Positions 1 through 12,736 of a DNA stretch of 64,000 nt are shown here, piece by piece. Each line of letters begins with the position of its first letter. Position 1 is the stretch's first letter. Source of the DNA: Polytrichum commune. Lineage: Eukaryota; Streptophyta; Polytrichopsida; Polytrichales; Polytrichaceae. A program made the position numbers and the translations under genes. The stretch covers positions 33,604,001 through 33,668,000 of the forward strand of contig OX485804.1 of NCBI GenBank assembly GCA_950295325.1. Reading direction: 5' to 3'. The notes beneath the pieces were generated by a model. The model was not told where the DNA came from. It ran no database searches and saw only the letters and a list, made by a program, of their open reading frames with translations.

Positions 1-2036
1 GGTCCCCTACCCTACCCACCCTAGCACCCCCACCTGTTATCCTAGCCCCTAGATTCTAGGCAATTTCTAATACTCTATGGTAACGTCGGCCGTTGGTGGA
101 CTCACAGGGAGGCAAACACATAGCTTTATGGATTTGGGGGTGCAAGGTTTATCCAAGAAGCTGGTTGTGGGGCGGGGTTACCTCGAGAAGGGCAAATATG
201 GGATTGGGCAAAAGTTGGGGGTAGGGGTTTGTTGTTTATTATCAAAACATCAATTTAATATTCGCTCTTAAATTTTAATTTCGTTATTTTTATATTATTT
301 AATTTTCATTGAGTTTTGTATCATCATCTCACTTTCAAAATCGCTTAATTTGTTCTTTGTTTGTTTGTTTCATTCAAACTGAAAATTGAAAGGTATGAAA
401 TGAACTGATGTACTGATGTATATATTGTGGGGCACAATATTGAGCTCAATTTTGGGTATAATATTGTGTGTGCATAATAGCTACCCACCCATAGTGTTTA
501 AAATCAAACATGTGCCGGGGGAGGGGGGGGGGAACGAAAAGTTTGGAGTTACATTTCAATCGCATATCGGTGACAATTTATAATTTGTATTTCCATATGC
601 TTGGTTGCAAAGAGCCAAGAGTGTGCAAAGTTGGCCATGGATATTAATACATATGCATGGTTGCAAAGGGCCATGATTGTGTGGGGATGGTGCTAGATGT
701 TAATTGATATGCACGGGTGCAACAAGCCATAATGACATGGGTCCAACCTAGAAGATCTTCAACACAAAGGTGTTGTAGTTTAGTTTTTGCTGTATGGATT
801 GATACAACATTGCCTAGTGTACCGAGTCTCACGTAAGACTCGTTCAAATACTATAAGGGTTCATGTCACATTGGATTAAGGAACTTTATAGCAATCTAAG
901 GTTCTTTCCTCAGTATACTCATTTGACAAGGCTCATTACTCATTATTTTCCCTCTTAAGGTTCATTCATGCATCTTGTAGTCATGTGCGAATATGTCCTA
1001 TATGAAGAATTCTAAAACATTCTAGTGACATGTGCTTCTAAGAGTGTCTTGAAGCTCTTTTAGCTTGCACAAGAGTCTTTGTTGTTTGTGGCCAAAGTCT
1101 TCCGATGCATTTTTCATCTTATTGTGATTAGTACCTTCTTGCTTAATTAAGCCACCAATCATGAACCAAATTGCATTGCTGAAAATATTAACTTTCTCTT
1201 TTGATTCTCTTTATGTTCTTGTTATGAACTTATCTCATGCATGAATCATCATGCACAAATAGCATTTGACTTGATATCTACAAATTGCACACATGCTTGT
1301 CTCTACGGCCCATGACATTGTTACTATAGCCTCTCTAACTATGATTCTTCCACTCTTCTTCCAGTGTTGGCTCTTGTGGGTTGTAGGTGGACATGAGAGG
1401 ATAATTTCCATGGCCTACCCGATTCCAAGACTTTGAGGTTCTATACATGAATATGGAGTTGGATGGATCCATATAAAATTGTGCCAACACAAAGTGAAGA
1501 TTACTTGAAGCCCAATAGACCTCAGTTTCAACAACAAAATTGCTTTACCCCTTAGGCTTAGGGCCGTTTTATGCAAGTGACCAAAGATTGTTATGATATA
1601 AGATTGTTTTTTTGTGGTCATGGTTAGTGGTTTGAAGCCATGCTCACAAGAACTCCTAAACCGTTAAAAAAAAAAAAAAGATGTCATCATGGGACATAGG
1701 TGTAAAACGGACTTAGACCCGGTTGAAGTGGTTTTTTTTTCAAAAAAATGCAAAATAAATTTAATTAGAAATAGAATTTTCATGACACGGTCACCTCCAT
1801 TTTATGTTGAGACAAACTATTTGATTCTCTGGCCTACAAAATTTCAAATGCCCACCAAACACTATTCAATCATGAGCGTGCATGATTTCATGCCACTTCC
1901 ATCTCACTTTCTCATCCACCATCTAATATTAGTCACTCTTCTTTGTGATGACCTTGAATAAAACGAAGTTGGGACCGCCACTCGCATCTCAACCAACGAG
2001 AGAATTTAGGAAGCGGTGGTCATGGTTTATGGTCAC
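1..2036. other. Gene-less region at window start
   Basis: I see no coding region here. At about 598-735 a unit of roughly 55-60 bases (a 'catatgc..ggttgcaa..gcca' core) recurs two to three times in degraded form. Around 850-1010 there is a stretch resembling 41205-41400, sharing a 'tgtcacattggattaagga' core, so it is a fragment of a dispersed repeat. A G-rich run lies near 517-533 and an A-run at 1665-1679. The short open frames have no recognisable family motif. Confidence 0.5.
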
Positions 2037-2039
2037 TTA

Positions 2040-2446
2040 GGGCCGCTTCACACTATGGCCGAAGGCCGAGAAGCCGTCGATTTCCACCAATCAAATTGCA
2101 AGAAACCAAAAATTCGGCCTCTCGACCCTTCACACTAGAGGCTAAAGGAAGTTTGGGTTGGACAAGAATGAAAACCCAAACTATGGTCAAGAAAAATTGA
2201 CAAGATCTTGACCGTTAGATTGGAAGAGTTTTTCGGGCAAGGAATAAAGTGGGGCTCTCTCTCTCTCTCTCTCTCTCTCTCCCCGCGCTTGGCCTTTGGA
2301 AGCTTCACACTATGCCCGCCTGAAGCCTCCAACTCCTATGTTTTACTGGCTAACTATTTTCAGCCCATTTCTTTGGACTCGGAACAAAGTTTGGCCATTC
2401 AATCCCACGGCCTCTTGACTTGGACGGCCATAGTGTGAAGCGGCCT
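2040..2446. mobile_element. PIF/Harbinger-like MITE (407 bp, TTA target duplication)
   Basis: The element begins gggccgcttcacactatggc and ends with the inverted match ggccatagtgtgaagcggcct, giving terminal inverted repeats of about 20 bp with one mismatch at the outermost base. It is flanked on both sides by TTA (2037-2039 and 2447-2449), the three-base target duplication typical of PIF/Harbinger-derived (Tourist-like) MITEs. It has no coding capacity. A (TC)n microsatellite at about 2253-2282 lies inside. Its ends resemble the 535-bp elements at 43394-43928 and 55274-55808, which suggests related families. Confidence 0.75.
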
Positions 2447-5136
2447 TTAGTGTGAACATGCGTTCAATTGTGGGTGGGTCTAATATTGCTCAAGGAAGTT
2501 AGCAGAAGGTTTTGAGGGAAGCCGGCCCCAAGTCATGTTACCTATATGCCAGACTGCAGCTAATTAATTAATTAATTAATTAATTAGTGCGAAGGAAACT
2601 AAGCGACCCATGATGAAGGGGCCTGCCTGCGAGGCTTAATTAACAAGCCTCTTAACAAAGAGCTGGCAGGGAAGTTAGGAGCCTAATAATAATATTAATA
2701 TTATTGCAGCAGCTTCATGTTCAGCAATGGATCAGGCACTCTGCCGGTCGTGAAGTGAGCCAAAAAATCATAGCTTATAAGGGAAGGCATACATGCTTAA
2801 TTCGGTCACTTGTCTCAATGGGCCACCTAACTTAACATAGCAAATACGGAACACGGTGAGAATAACAAGCTGATTCGGCCAGAACGAGTGGCTTGAAAGT
2901 TGTGCCATGGTTTAAGAGTCGGAGTGGAGGAAATGATGAGGAATGCACGTTGTTTCCCAATTTATTTCATGTGAATAAGTAGTTGCATTTTTTCTCAAAG
3001 AGGCAAGGAGGTCAAACCCCCCTACTTGTGTAGTAGGGGAGTCTCCCTAATTCGAGCACCAAAAATATCCCACTTTGCATACGAACGAATGCACACGAAA
3101 CATTTAACTCAAAAGAGATCACGAGTGGTGCGAAGAAACAACAACACCGGATCCGGCCAATCACTGCATCCCACCTATCATGGCATCCTCTTTGGGCCAC
3201 CACTTCTACAATTAGCCATTTTGGGTCCACACAAGAATCACCCTAGGCTAGTGCACCAATAGTGGTCACTCACCATTTTCGGTTTTCCTATCTTTATATT
3301 TAGGTGGCATGTGATTAGTTGTAGCTCCAAGGACATGCACTTTAAAGACATATGTTTTAAAGGAGAGCAAGGACTGCATGCTCAAAATATGATCGCCTGC
3401 GCGGGGGGGGGGGGGGGGAGGGAAGGGACCCTATATATGAACACTTAGTAGTGAGTATGAGAAACTTCACTTTGATAATGAATTAAGAGATTCATACGAG
3501 CTCCCAAAGCCATGAGGAAAGTGACGACGGCCTCGATTTGGATTTGCTAACCCTCTCGTTCGAAGGCACGTTTCATGTCCTTAGAGAAGGGGGGCTAATC
3601 GCCAAAAAAAAAACACCATTATAAAAAAGGGGAAAAAAACATTTCCAAGACCCCATCTACCTTATCTGAAGCTTTCATTGAACGGGGACTGGTTAAGAGA
3701 TCGGGCACAGTCGTTGAAGAGAAGGGATAAGTTGCAGGCTTAACTTAGGGCAACCGGGGCTAATTTGGCGGGATTGGGCCTTTTGTCTCCGAATACACAC
3801 ACCATAGAAGCTAGGCACTAAACAAAGGGACAATGACCTAGGTCATAGGAGCATGATGTGGCTAAATGGAGGAGGGGAGGGGGGCTGTGGCTACTTGTTT
3901 AATAATAAGGTGCAAGAAGTTTGGGAGGGAGCAGGGAATTGAGGAGCCTATTTAATGGTGCTCATGTTCAATGACAAGTACGGTGTCCCCAGAGCACCAG
4001 GCTTTCTGCAAGCTCGGAAGCAGGGGCTCATATTTAGAAACGGAAGGCCATGTGCCGTTACCATACAGGAGGAGCTTCTATCTATATGCAGCCGACGTAC
4101 CGTATTCAATACACACCCTCAGAGAGTCCAGAGTAAGTGTGCCTTGTGAAGGCCACGCCCCCTTCTCAATTTATATTAGGGCCCGCTTTGCATCCGACCA
4201 CTTCACACACGAGGCTATGCCTCCCCTCGAAGTGGGCGCGTTTTCTTGGTTCCTTTTCATTCGTTGGCGTTCGTCCAGTTGGCCTTTTGTCTCAATAAAT
4301 AAATAAATGAAAAATAACACACACGAGGCTAGGGTAAGACTGACTGAGGGCCTGTACTTCACACATGAGCCATGAGCCATGACCTTGTAATGGTGAGTGA
4401 GGACCCTTGACTCTCATCCAAAGGTTGTAGTACCATGGGTGGTGGGAAAGCCGTTTTTATGTAGTCTTGGGCCCTCAAGCATAGTGTGAAGTGAGAGTGA
4501 ACCGTGTTGCGGGACCATTGCATATTTTGTTGGCGGAAAAGAGGGGAGGGGTTTGGTTTAATATAATATGTCTCAAACTTTATCAATTTAAGAGAAATAC
4601 TTGGTGGCGTTTGTCTGTCCTAGAATATGTTCTGGAATATGTTCTGGAATATGTCATGTGCTATGTCCTGAAATTTGTCTTGTTGGAAGAAAAAAAAGTG
4701 TTAGGACGAGTGTTAGGACGATGTTGGCCACCGTTAGTAATGAAAAAAACCTATAAATCTATGGAGGGATTTAAGTAGACAGGGACGAGAAACTTCCAAA
4801 CTTCCAAACTTAATTTTACAATGTTGCAAGTCATTTTATTTAAGTTTCTACTATATCTAAACCAATATACTAAGCCAATCATGCATATCACTAATCCACG
4901 TGCACTCCAAAGCTAATGTGAATTAGCGAAAGGGTGGGTTCACACACCCTCTTACTTACCTTCATGTTACAATAGGGGAGGATGAAATCGAGTGATTAGT
5001 GTAGGAGGCGATTAACACTAATGAGGGGGGGGGGCGAGTAGGGAGGGTTGGGGCCTAATAAAGGTGTAAAGACGGAGGTTAGTTACTTACTAAAAAGTGG
5101 CTAATTGGAAGGAATTAGGAAGAAGAGCGAGCGGGG
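2447..5136. other. Gene-less region with microsatellites and old repeats
   Basis: No convincing gene. It contains an (ATTA)n tract at about 2561-2586, a run of 18 G at about 3402-3419, and a degraded copy of a dispersed repeat (about 3300-3590) also found at 13590-13830, 20930-21215, 23060-23400, 25715-26015 and 62025-62345. A short direct repeat of 'gaatatgttctg' occurs at 4623-4655. GC-rich short segments with 'acttcacac..gaggc' ends (about 4170-4500) look like fragments of MITE-type elements. Confidence 0.45.
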
Positions 5137-5260
5137 GACCGGGGGACCGGAGGGGCGGAGGGCGGGGGCGGTGACGTCAGCCGGCGGGAGGGTTCCGGGG
5201 CCATCCGGCGCTCCTCCGGGTGATATATTGTATGATCTTGCCGGAGCTCAGATTAGCACA
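5137..5260 (+). promoter_or_regulatory. Possible promoter of the cereblon gene
   Basis: The base composition changes abruptly to a GC-rich, G-tract-rich block (5137-5190). It includes the palindrome TGACGTCA at 5172-5179, a site recognised by plant TGA/bZIP factors. A TATA-like 'gatatattg' follows at about 5221. The block lies about 1.2 kb upstream of the predicted cereblon start codon, so it would require a long leader or a leader intron. This is inference from position and composition; no transcription start can be seen directly. Confidence 0.3.
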
Positions 5261-5957
5261 CCAGGAGGTCCGAGGATCCTTCATCAATCGCAGCGTTGTG
5301 CGGCGGATGTTATGCTACGATGTTCCATCCAGCCATCAGGATGCAACGTCGTCCAACGGGGATCCTGCCGGTATGCTTCTTTTCGCCACTGGTGACCGGC
5401 GGAGCAACTTTCTGTTGTGTGCCTCAATGTGGAGGTCGTTTAGCTTAACGCTTATTAGCTAAGCAGCTAAGCTTAGCTTAAGAGGAGGTTGCAGGTTTGT
5501 TTGGAGTGACGGTAATTAATAAGTAGCGAGGAGGCAGAGAGGGAGGCAACGAGGGAGGCAAGCAGGCCGGAGGAGTCTCGAGGAAGGCGGAGGTGTGAGC
5601 GAGCGGCATTTGGTTGATAGGCTGGTCGGTGAGGATCGGGTAGCTAGGGCGGGCCCGGCCGGTAGCAAGCGCGAGGAGCAAAAAAGGGAGAACTGCAGGG
5701 AGAGAGAGTGTGCATTGCGAGGAAAAGAAGGTCGTCGTCTCCAAGTTAGTTTGACGTGTCGTGGTGTCAGGAGGGACTCACGCTGGGAGTTGCTGCTGCG
5801 GAGGGAAATTGGTGGAGTGTTGGCTCAAAGATCGGGTAGTAGGGCCGGCTTCTTGTAAGTAATGGTAATAAGCTTTTAGTAATGCCTGGTGAAGACTCAT
5901 CAGGATGTAAGGTAGCTGCAGGGTGTGTGACGATTCGAATGCCGATTTAGAAAGGGC

Positions 5958-5958
<1 letters not shown>

Positions 5959-5998
<40 letters not shown>
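5959..5998 (+). repeat. (GA)n microsatellite in probable 5' leader
   Basis: About 20 uninterrupted GA units, some 460 bases upstream of the cereblon start codon. GA/CT tracts are common in plant core promoters and 5' untranslated regions, and this one fits that position. A functional role is not shown. Confidence 0.85.
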
Positions 5999-6000
<2 letters not shown>

Positions 6001-6457
6001 GCTAGTCCGCCTGCTTCAGCGGCACCGGTGTTAACATTAGTTTTCTTATTGAAACGCTTTCGCTCCGGTCAGTGCTTGAATGCGCGAGTTCTTAGTGCAC
6101 CTCGTCCTTGCGGACGGTAGACGAAGAGGAAGTAGCAACAGAGCGAAGTGTACGGACGTGAAACGGGGGTCGAAGGATATTATTACAGTGCGGCCATGTC
6201 TTGGAGAGTGTTTGATGAGTCTTCCCAAGCACGTTGAAGAATTTGTGGCAGGTCGTCATCAATCCAGCTAGTAGAATTTAGAGTATCGGAGAGACTTTAG
6301 TTTAAGAAGAATCGACAATGAAAGTTGTAGAGACGAGGAGCAAGAGACTCGAAAGTTTTATTGGTTGAAGAAGGGAATAGAACTGGTAAGGTTAATAGTA
6401 GGTACCGATACCCTTGGGGTTTGTATTTTACACTTTTTATTTTAATTCCAATAAGCA

Positions 6458-9400
6458 ATGGATGCTGCTGGAGGCGACGGTATTTTTAACGGTGTAGAGG
6501 AGGATGACCCTTTAGCATTAGCTCTTGTTCAACCTGAGCTTGCGGATGACGAAGACGAAGAAGCAGCGGGAGCGGGGGGCAGCAGGCCTGCTGCCACCGA
6601 GCGTCTTCAAATGCAAAGAATCCGTGACCTGGACATGGAGCAGTTAGAGGTTGAAGAAGATGGCTCCGACGATGATAATGATTTGAGGTCTCTTTTCCTC
6701 TTCTTTCCTCATCCTTATCCCTTACGCTGCCGTCTTCAAATTGTGCAGTTTATTCAGTCGAGCTTCTATGGAACTTTTTTGCGACAAGTGAGAGCTCTCC
6801 TTTCGGCCTCCACATATTTCAAGCCTTCACAGTGCACATTTCTAGGTCTCCTACCAAAATTTGTCCACACAAGTTACTCGCTCTTTGATTCTTCGAACAC
6901 TGCTACTCACGATTTGCGATTCTTGTGGCTGTGTTTTCACTTTCATTCTTTAATGCACCTCTTATCTCCTGTTCTTCCAACTGGAAATGTGTTCGGAGAG
7001 GTAAAGAAAGAAGTTCCGGGATTTTTTTTTTAATCTCGCTGCTCCGCCTGTTTAGTAATCTCTTTCCTTTTTGAGGACCAGGTTGACAATTGACTTCAGT
7101 TATGTCTACATTTTTGATAGATTCAGACGAGTATAAATATGGCCTTCCTTATCATCGATCTCTACGCTTTAGGCACTTCGTCGTCTTCACCACGATAGTT
7201 TTAGTTTTTATATTTTGCCGCAAAGCTGAAATAGAAGTTGAAGAAGACACACGGAGCTCAGGATTTTCTCCTCTTCACTAATTTCCTACCTCAGCTATAC
7301 GACGTTCTCTGTATAACCCGTAGTATTGTGACAGTTATTTATGTTTATTTCAGCGAGCCACTTTTCAGCACCCTTGATACTGGCTGGAGATTACCGCAGA
7401 GTTATTTTGTTAAAACTCAACGTCCGTGCTTGTCGTGGTTTGCGAGGATGATGCACATGTTGGCCGTCCTGCGTCCTGCTGAGGTTTTTTCCTGAGGTTT
7501 TGAATTCCATCATTTGCTTGTTTCGCCTCGATGACTGAAGAAACTTTCGGCCGGTTTTAAGTTGGAATTGTTCACATGTTGATTTTTCCTGGAAGAAGAG
7601 TTCCGGGCTTGCATGGAATTCATTGTGCCCGATGTTCCCCGCCAGTCGGGTTGCAGCAATGCTGTCTCTCTTTCTCTTTGTGAGCGATTTCCACCGAGTT
7701 GGGCTGTGACGTTTTCTCATCCGCGTAAACCTCGACAGTTCTGTAGAGAATGCGAATTATGGAGGGTTGGGTCTACTGCTGCCTTCCCTCTTTGTTCTTC
7801 TCAAACAGATCGAAGACCTGTTTTATTGTCTTCATGCTCTTTTACACATTCAAAACTACTGGTCTTTGTTGTACACACAGTTCTGATTCTTAAGGTTTGG
7901 AATTTGGAGCCTTTTTAAAACGATTTAGTCAATGTCGACTTCGCCGATTATTTTCTGAAACATATAGACTACAAGTGCTGTGTACATAGTACGTTGTTAT
8001 ACTTCCAGAAGTTACTGGTCTAGGTATACATCGGTTGTGCCCTTTTGACACATCATTCATCGTAAATGTATTTCGTCAAAGTACGTGTGTTAGTGGTTAG
8101 CTGGAAGCTCTTCTGCTGAGCATTCTAGTATCCTGCTCTTGCTCTGGCAACATGACCTCAAAACCGTGAGTAAACGTGACTTGAGATAATGTGAAAGCTG
8201 TGCTCACATTGATTAACGGCCCTTTGTGTGGGGATAGTGTGAAAGTTTCTGGAATTGTTGTTTATCTGGTTTCTTGACTACAACTTAGGAATTGGGGATT
8301 TCCCCCTGTATATCTCAAGTCCAAGCAGAGCACTAAATGTCAATTGTGGCAAATGTGCTGACATTGCAACCTCTTTTAATGGTCATCCAGTTTAGGTGGA
8401 CGAGGTGATGGAGGGGGTGGAGCTCGGGGCGGTTTCACATTTGACACCAACCTGGCATCTATGCACACTTATTTAGGAGGTAATTGCGACAGGAGTTGTG
8501 CTGATTTTTGTGGTGTGTCTTGAAGATGTTTACAAGTGATCTAAATATACAAGATACTATGGGTTTTGCTCACAAGGGCAGTGCGGTATGGTCCAATATG
8601 CTTGCTAGCCAATCCTAGAGTAGCATTAGCTAGTTATTCTGGTTAGTTAATCTTTCTATTAAAGAGACCCTGACAAGTTAATTCATTCAATAAAAATGAA
8701 TGCAATGCAGTAACTTGTTCTGAACTGCACTTGCTGTGGAAAATCGGTTTCTAACTGTGACATATTTGTAATTGTAATTCACATCTGCATTCACACACTT
8801 GTAAACCTCCAACCACTGTAATGTTTTACCAAGTTGCAAGTCAAAACTGTGGAACTGGGAGTCTCTGTCTTCAGAAAATTTAGGAATCTTCTGTAGTTCA
8901 GTCAGAGCGCACCTATATACAAAGTGTGGTATATGTAGCTTGGTTTTAGTCCTGGATATTTGAGAGCTAGAGTTGTAGTCATCCAAGGGTTGGGAAATCA
9001 GCGAAAATCTTGCTCACTAATCAGTGTTGGCTTGCTTTTTAACAGATTTGCTGGAGATTAAATCATGTACCTTGTTTTCATACAGACTCACTGTCGTGAG
9101 TCATGATTATCAATGCAAAGCTTGCATTTGGCTCCAAAGAGTTCTTGTGGGTGGTATAAGTATTAAAGAGTATTCTTCCGTCTCTTGATGCAGAGGTGTA
9201 CGATGTGACAAGCAGTCGCTCTTTTGCAGACGGGGGTGCATTCTTGACACTTCCAATGTTCTACTTGGAGGGTGAGTTAAATTGATGGATTGTGGGTTTA
9301 TTTCACTAAATGATTATGTCTTTCTGTATATGTGGCTCACAGTTTGTCAGCTTAAGTACTGCACTGGAATCTGCAGGTATTGTGTTGTTCCCCGAGGACA

Positions 9401-12400
9401 CCCTTCCACTTCGAGTATTGCAGCCAAGATTCAAGGCTGCGGTGGACAGAGCTATGCGGAATGATGAAGCTTTGAATACGCTTGGGGTTATACATGTAAG
9501 AGCAAGGCCCCAGGATGGGCAGGTCCATGTTGCATCTGTTGGCACTACAGCTGAGGTGAGAACTTGAGTTTGATTTCTGCTCTGAAATTGGGCCAACTAA
9601 TCCCAATTTTCTTCATATGTGCTGGATTATTGATCTGCATTGTGAATTATTCTCGGAACAATTTTAGTGTAGTAAAGAAGTGGCGTTCAAGGAGTTTCCC
9701 TTGTGTTTTCATAAGTATAGTACGTGTTTTTGTTGTCAACATGTCCTTGGGTTGTGAATTGGGTGTCAGGAATCAGCTGACTTAAATGATCTAAGCCACA
9801 CTTAATTCATTTTAATCTTTCAATATGGTTTTTATTTAATTTTTTGATGTTTTATCCTGGATGTTTGAGCTTTGCAAACTCAAGGTTTGCTCTTTGGTTC
9901 CCTTGTCAAGATTCGGCAACGGCGTCACCTCACAGATGGATCCGTGAATGTGGTTACGAAGGGACGTCAGCGCTTCCGGATCTGTAAGGCTTGGACTGAA
10001 GCTGATGGAGCGGTATAGTTTTGATCCTTACATTTTCATTCAGCAAGAGTTTAGAAGATAGTTTTTTGTAAGACTGGATTGTCATCATAGTACATCTGAA
10101 GATAAAGTTATTCATAAAATTGTTGACATGTGGCTGCAGCTATTTGCCCAAGTGCAAATTATTGAAGAGGAAACGCCTCTTCACATTCCAAGGGATGCGT
10201 TTAGTCATCTAGCTACAGTGCCAACCTTCCAAAGTGGCAAAGTTCCTCGAGCAGCTGCTACCTCTCCTCTTTCCTATGAGCACAGTGATGATGAGGCAAC
10301 CCTTCCAGCTGGCAGTGACGTCTATGATTTTGATGACTCTGACTCCGATTCTGGACCTGAAGAACAAAGGTTGGTAAGAGGGTTGACTGGTTTAATACAA
10401 CAGCAGCCTATCTGCATTTTCTGTTGATTTTCACACCTTGTTATATGTGGGCAGGTCTTCGTCTTAGAAGTGCTATACCATTTAAAAGTGGTCACTATGG
10501 TTTGATGCCTTTGTCAATACCCCTGCAATCTACATAAGTCATGAAGAATACAAGAATGCAAGCTTGTTTTAGGTTTGGGCAACATGCATACTTGCTGACC
10601 GAAACTGTTCTTCCTAGCAGGCACGAGAGTGATGATCTTCTACGAGTTTTAGAAAGAGGCGATGATGAAAGCAGTGAGGAGGAAGAGAGGCTGAGATGGT
10701 GGTGGCAGAGGAGAGGAGTACGGCAAAGGGGGGTGGAGAATGGGGAAGAATCTCAAAGAGATATGCAATTAGGTGATGGTTCAGATAATCAGGACCAGCC
10801 TATGTACCATGGGGAGACTTCTGGACCAAATGGGCATGTGGCAGGTGTAAAAAGGCCTCGGGAAGATGGTTGGGGTGGTGCTTGTAAAGCCTGGGCAAGT
10901 GACGCAGGGAAGTGGAGGCATAGAGCACAACGCACTGCCTGGCCTCACTGGGTTTATCGCCAATTTGATGCCTATGACTTGGCAAGAAGAGCTGCTGGTG
11001 GGTTTTTGCTTTATTTACTTGCCATGTGTACACTAACTTACATAAGCAGCAGCAGCCTAGGTCTCTTTGGCTCCTACAGCAGGATACTACCAGGAGATCT
11101 TGAGGTTTTACAGATTCATGTTTCTATTCCAACCACCTAGAATGAGGTGATCAATATCTGATGGTTCCAGGGCATTGAAATTTCTATTTCTTAAAAAAAA
11201 TCCTGACCATTCAAGTTTCTCTCCTCTCGGGGCTTTGAACTAAGGTCTATTGTTTGGACATGCTGTTCCCAAGTCTTCCTTCCTGTCATTGGTTGGAAGG
11301 TGCCCTTTCATACACCTGCCTTGAAGGGGGTTGACATTTGTGAAGATTGATCATTAAATGTATTTACACCCAGTTTGTTTAAACTTGTGATTGAAAGACT
11401 TTTCATGTTCTTGGATGGCCAGATATGTTGAGGCAAATGGCAGAGCTGCCTCGTATGGAAGCTATGGTACGGACACCTACTTTATTATCATATTACATAG
11501 CTAGCAATATGCCCCTTCAGGATGCTACCCGACAGGAACTGCTGGAGGTTGATGGAACTGTGTATCGGCTACGTCGGGAAATTGAGTTGTTGGAGTCGAT
11601 GGATCAACTCCGGTGTAAACGCTGTATGGTGAGGCCAACTTCCTTGATTGCCTGCACTTATCTTCATGGTTATCAACCATTTCTAACACGTTCCAGGAAT
11701 GTGTTAGCTCTTGAAAGTATTTCTTCTCGTGAAAGATGTGCTTAGTATTCTGGGAATGGTTATCATAGATGTATAGCACTAAGTACACTATAAATCACTA
11801 TACTAAGAAGGTCAATCAAGCATTGCTTCATTTATCCGTACTGGTGTTTCATTGCTGGTTTCAGGGCATAATTGCAAGACGTAGTGACATGCTGGTTATG
11901 TCAGCGGATGGACCCATCAGCGCTTATGTAAATGCCTTCGGCCATGTACACGAAACTCTCACTTTAGCAAGAGCTCGTGGGCTTAGTTTGGCAGGACAAC
12001 CTCAGACAACTGCAAACAGCTGGTTTCCTGGGTAAGCCGCACTCCCACTCCTTGGTTCCATTTCTTGTTTATAAGTATAGGTTGAGAAAGAAGAGCATGT
12101 AAGTTGTGCATAGGAATTGGCTCAGTAATCAAAATCAATCTTGAACTCAATAGGAGGATTGGTTGGGAGTTCTGTGTTTTGCATACAACACCATCCATGT
12201 TTGGTAAGTTTCTGTTGCATACTTGGAGGGAGTGTTTGAATTTGAATGAAGAACGGTATATATTGGTTCATTGAGGGTCAAACTCATTTTGGCATGCCAA
12301 GAGGTGCGAAAGTGGGTGTGGCCCTCAACGTACCAAAATAGGTCACTCTTCATTCAAGTCCAATGCTGCCTTCAAGCATGCACAAGTGGAAAGAAATAAC

Positions 12401-12736
12401 TGATATTGTATGCAAAAAATCAGCGAATGGGAAAATATAGGGAACCAACCCCTGAAACAAAGTCCTGTTGAGTTAGAAGGATAACTCTATCATCATTATC
12501 ACTGATATTCTTTCTGCTTTATCCCCGCGATTTATTTCCTTCAAGAACCTATTTATCTTCATAGATGCCCCATTAATTTTTCTTTTGTCATGGTTTCCAG
12601 GTACGCTTGGGTGGTGGCCGAATGCTCCGCATGTACTGAACACATGGGGTGGCGCTATACTGCGGTGGAGAAGGAAACAAGACCTAAAGCTTTCTGGGGC
12701 ATTCGGAGGTCGCAGCTCGCGGAGAACGGTTCTTGA
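6458..12736 (+). CDS. CRBN: Cereblon homologue (LON-like + CULT domain), ten exons
   Basis: Predicted substrate receptor of a CUL4-DDB1 E3 ubiquitin ligase. Exons: 6458-6687, 8391-8479, 9194-9271, 9377-9555, 9911-10012, 10140-10369, 10621-10997, 11423-11628, 11865-12031, 12601-12736 (TGA). All introns are GT-AG and phases agree, giving 1794 bases, 597 aa. Residues 1-105 are acidic and glycine-rich. The LON-like domain begins near 125 (IVLFPEDTLPLRVLQPRF). A long acidic linker (about 255-405) interrupts it before WPHWVYRQFDAYDLARRAA. The segment around SYYIASNMP and YRLRREIELL (about 440-485) corresponds to the DDB1-binding/C-terminal LON region. The CULT domain (about 490-597) keeps CxxC pairs C493/C496 and C561/C564 for zinc and the three ligand-cage tryptophans W550, W556 and W570. 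The start is the first ATG in frame with the acidic N-terminus. The protein is longer than human CRBN (442 aa), mainly because of the linker and N-terminus. Identity is firm; the exon 1-2 junction is the least certain. Confidence 0.92.
12140..12489. mobile_element. MITE copy in cereblon intron 9
   Basis: Palindromic element of about 340 bp. Its inner arms carry 'ttttgcatacaa' near 12177 and the inverse 'ttgtatgcaaaa' near 12407. The right end 'gagttagaaggataactcta' matches the ends of the copy at 26369-26716. Other copies lie at 24449-24797 and, in part, 15575-15800. It is non-coding and entirely intronic. The left boundary is degraded. Confidence 0.6.

Noticed and set aside
5105-5858. Overlapping GC-rich open frames upstream of cereblon
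   Set aside because: Frames in GC-rich promoter DNA are open by composition; no motif, and both strands are equally open.
6458-7033. 191-codon open frame from the cereblon start
   Set aside because: Only the part to 6687 is cereblon exon 1. The remainder is intron read-through: composition changes to pyrimidine-rich sequence and a good donor joins in phase to exon 2 at 8391.
10541-11140. 199-codon open frame
   Set aside because: It is exon 7 of cereblon (10621-10997) with intronic sequence at both ends, not a separate gene.
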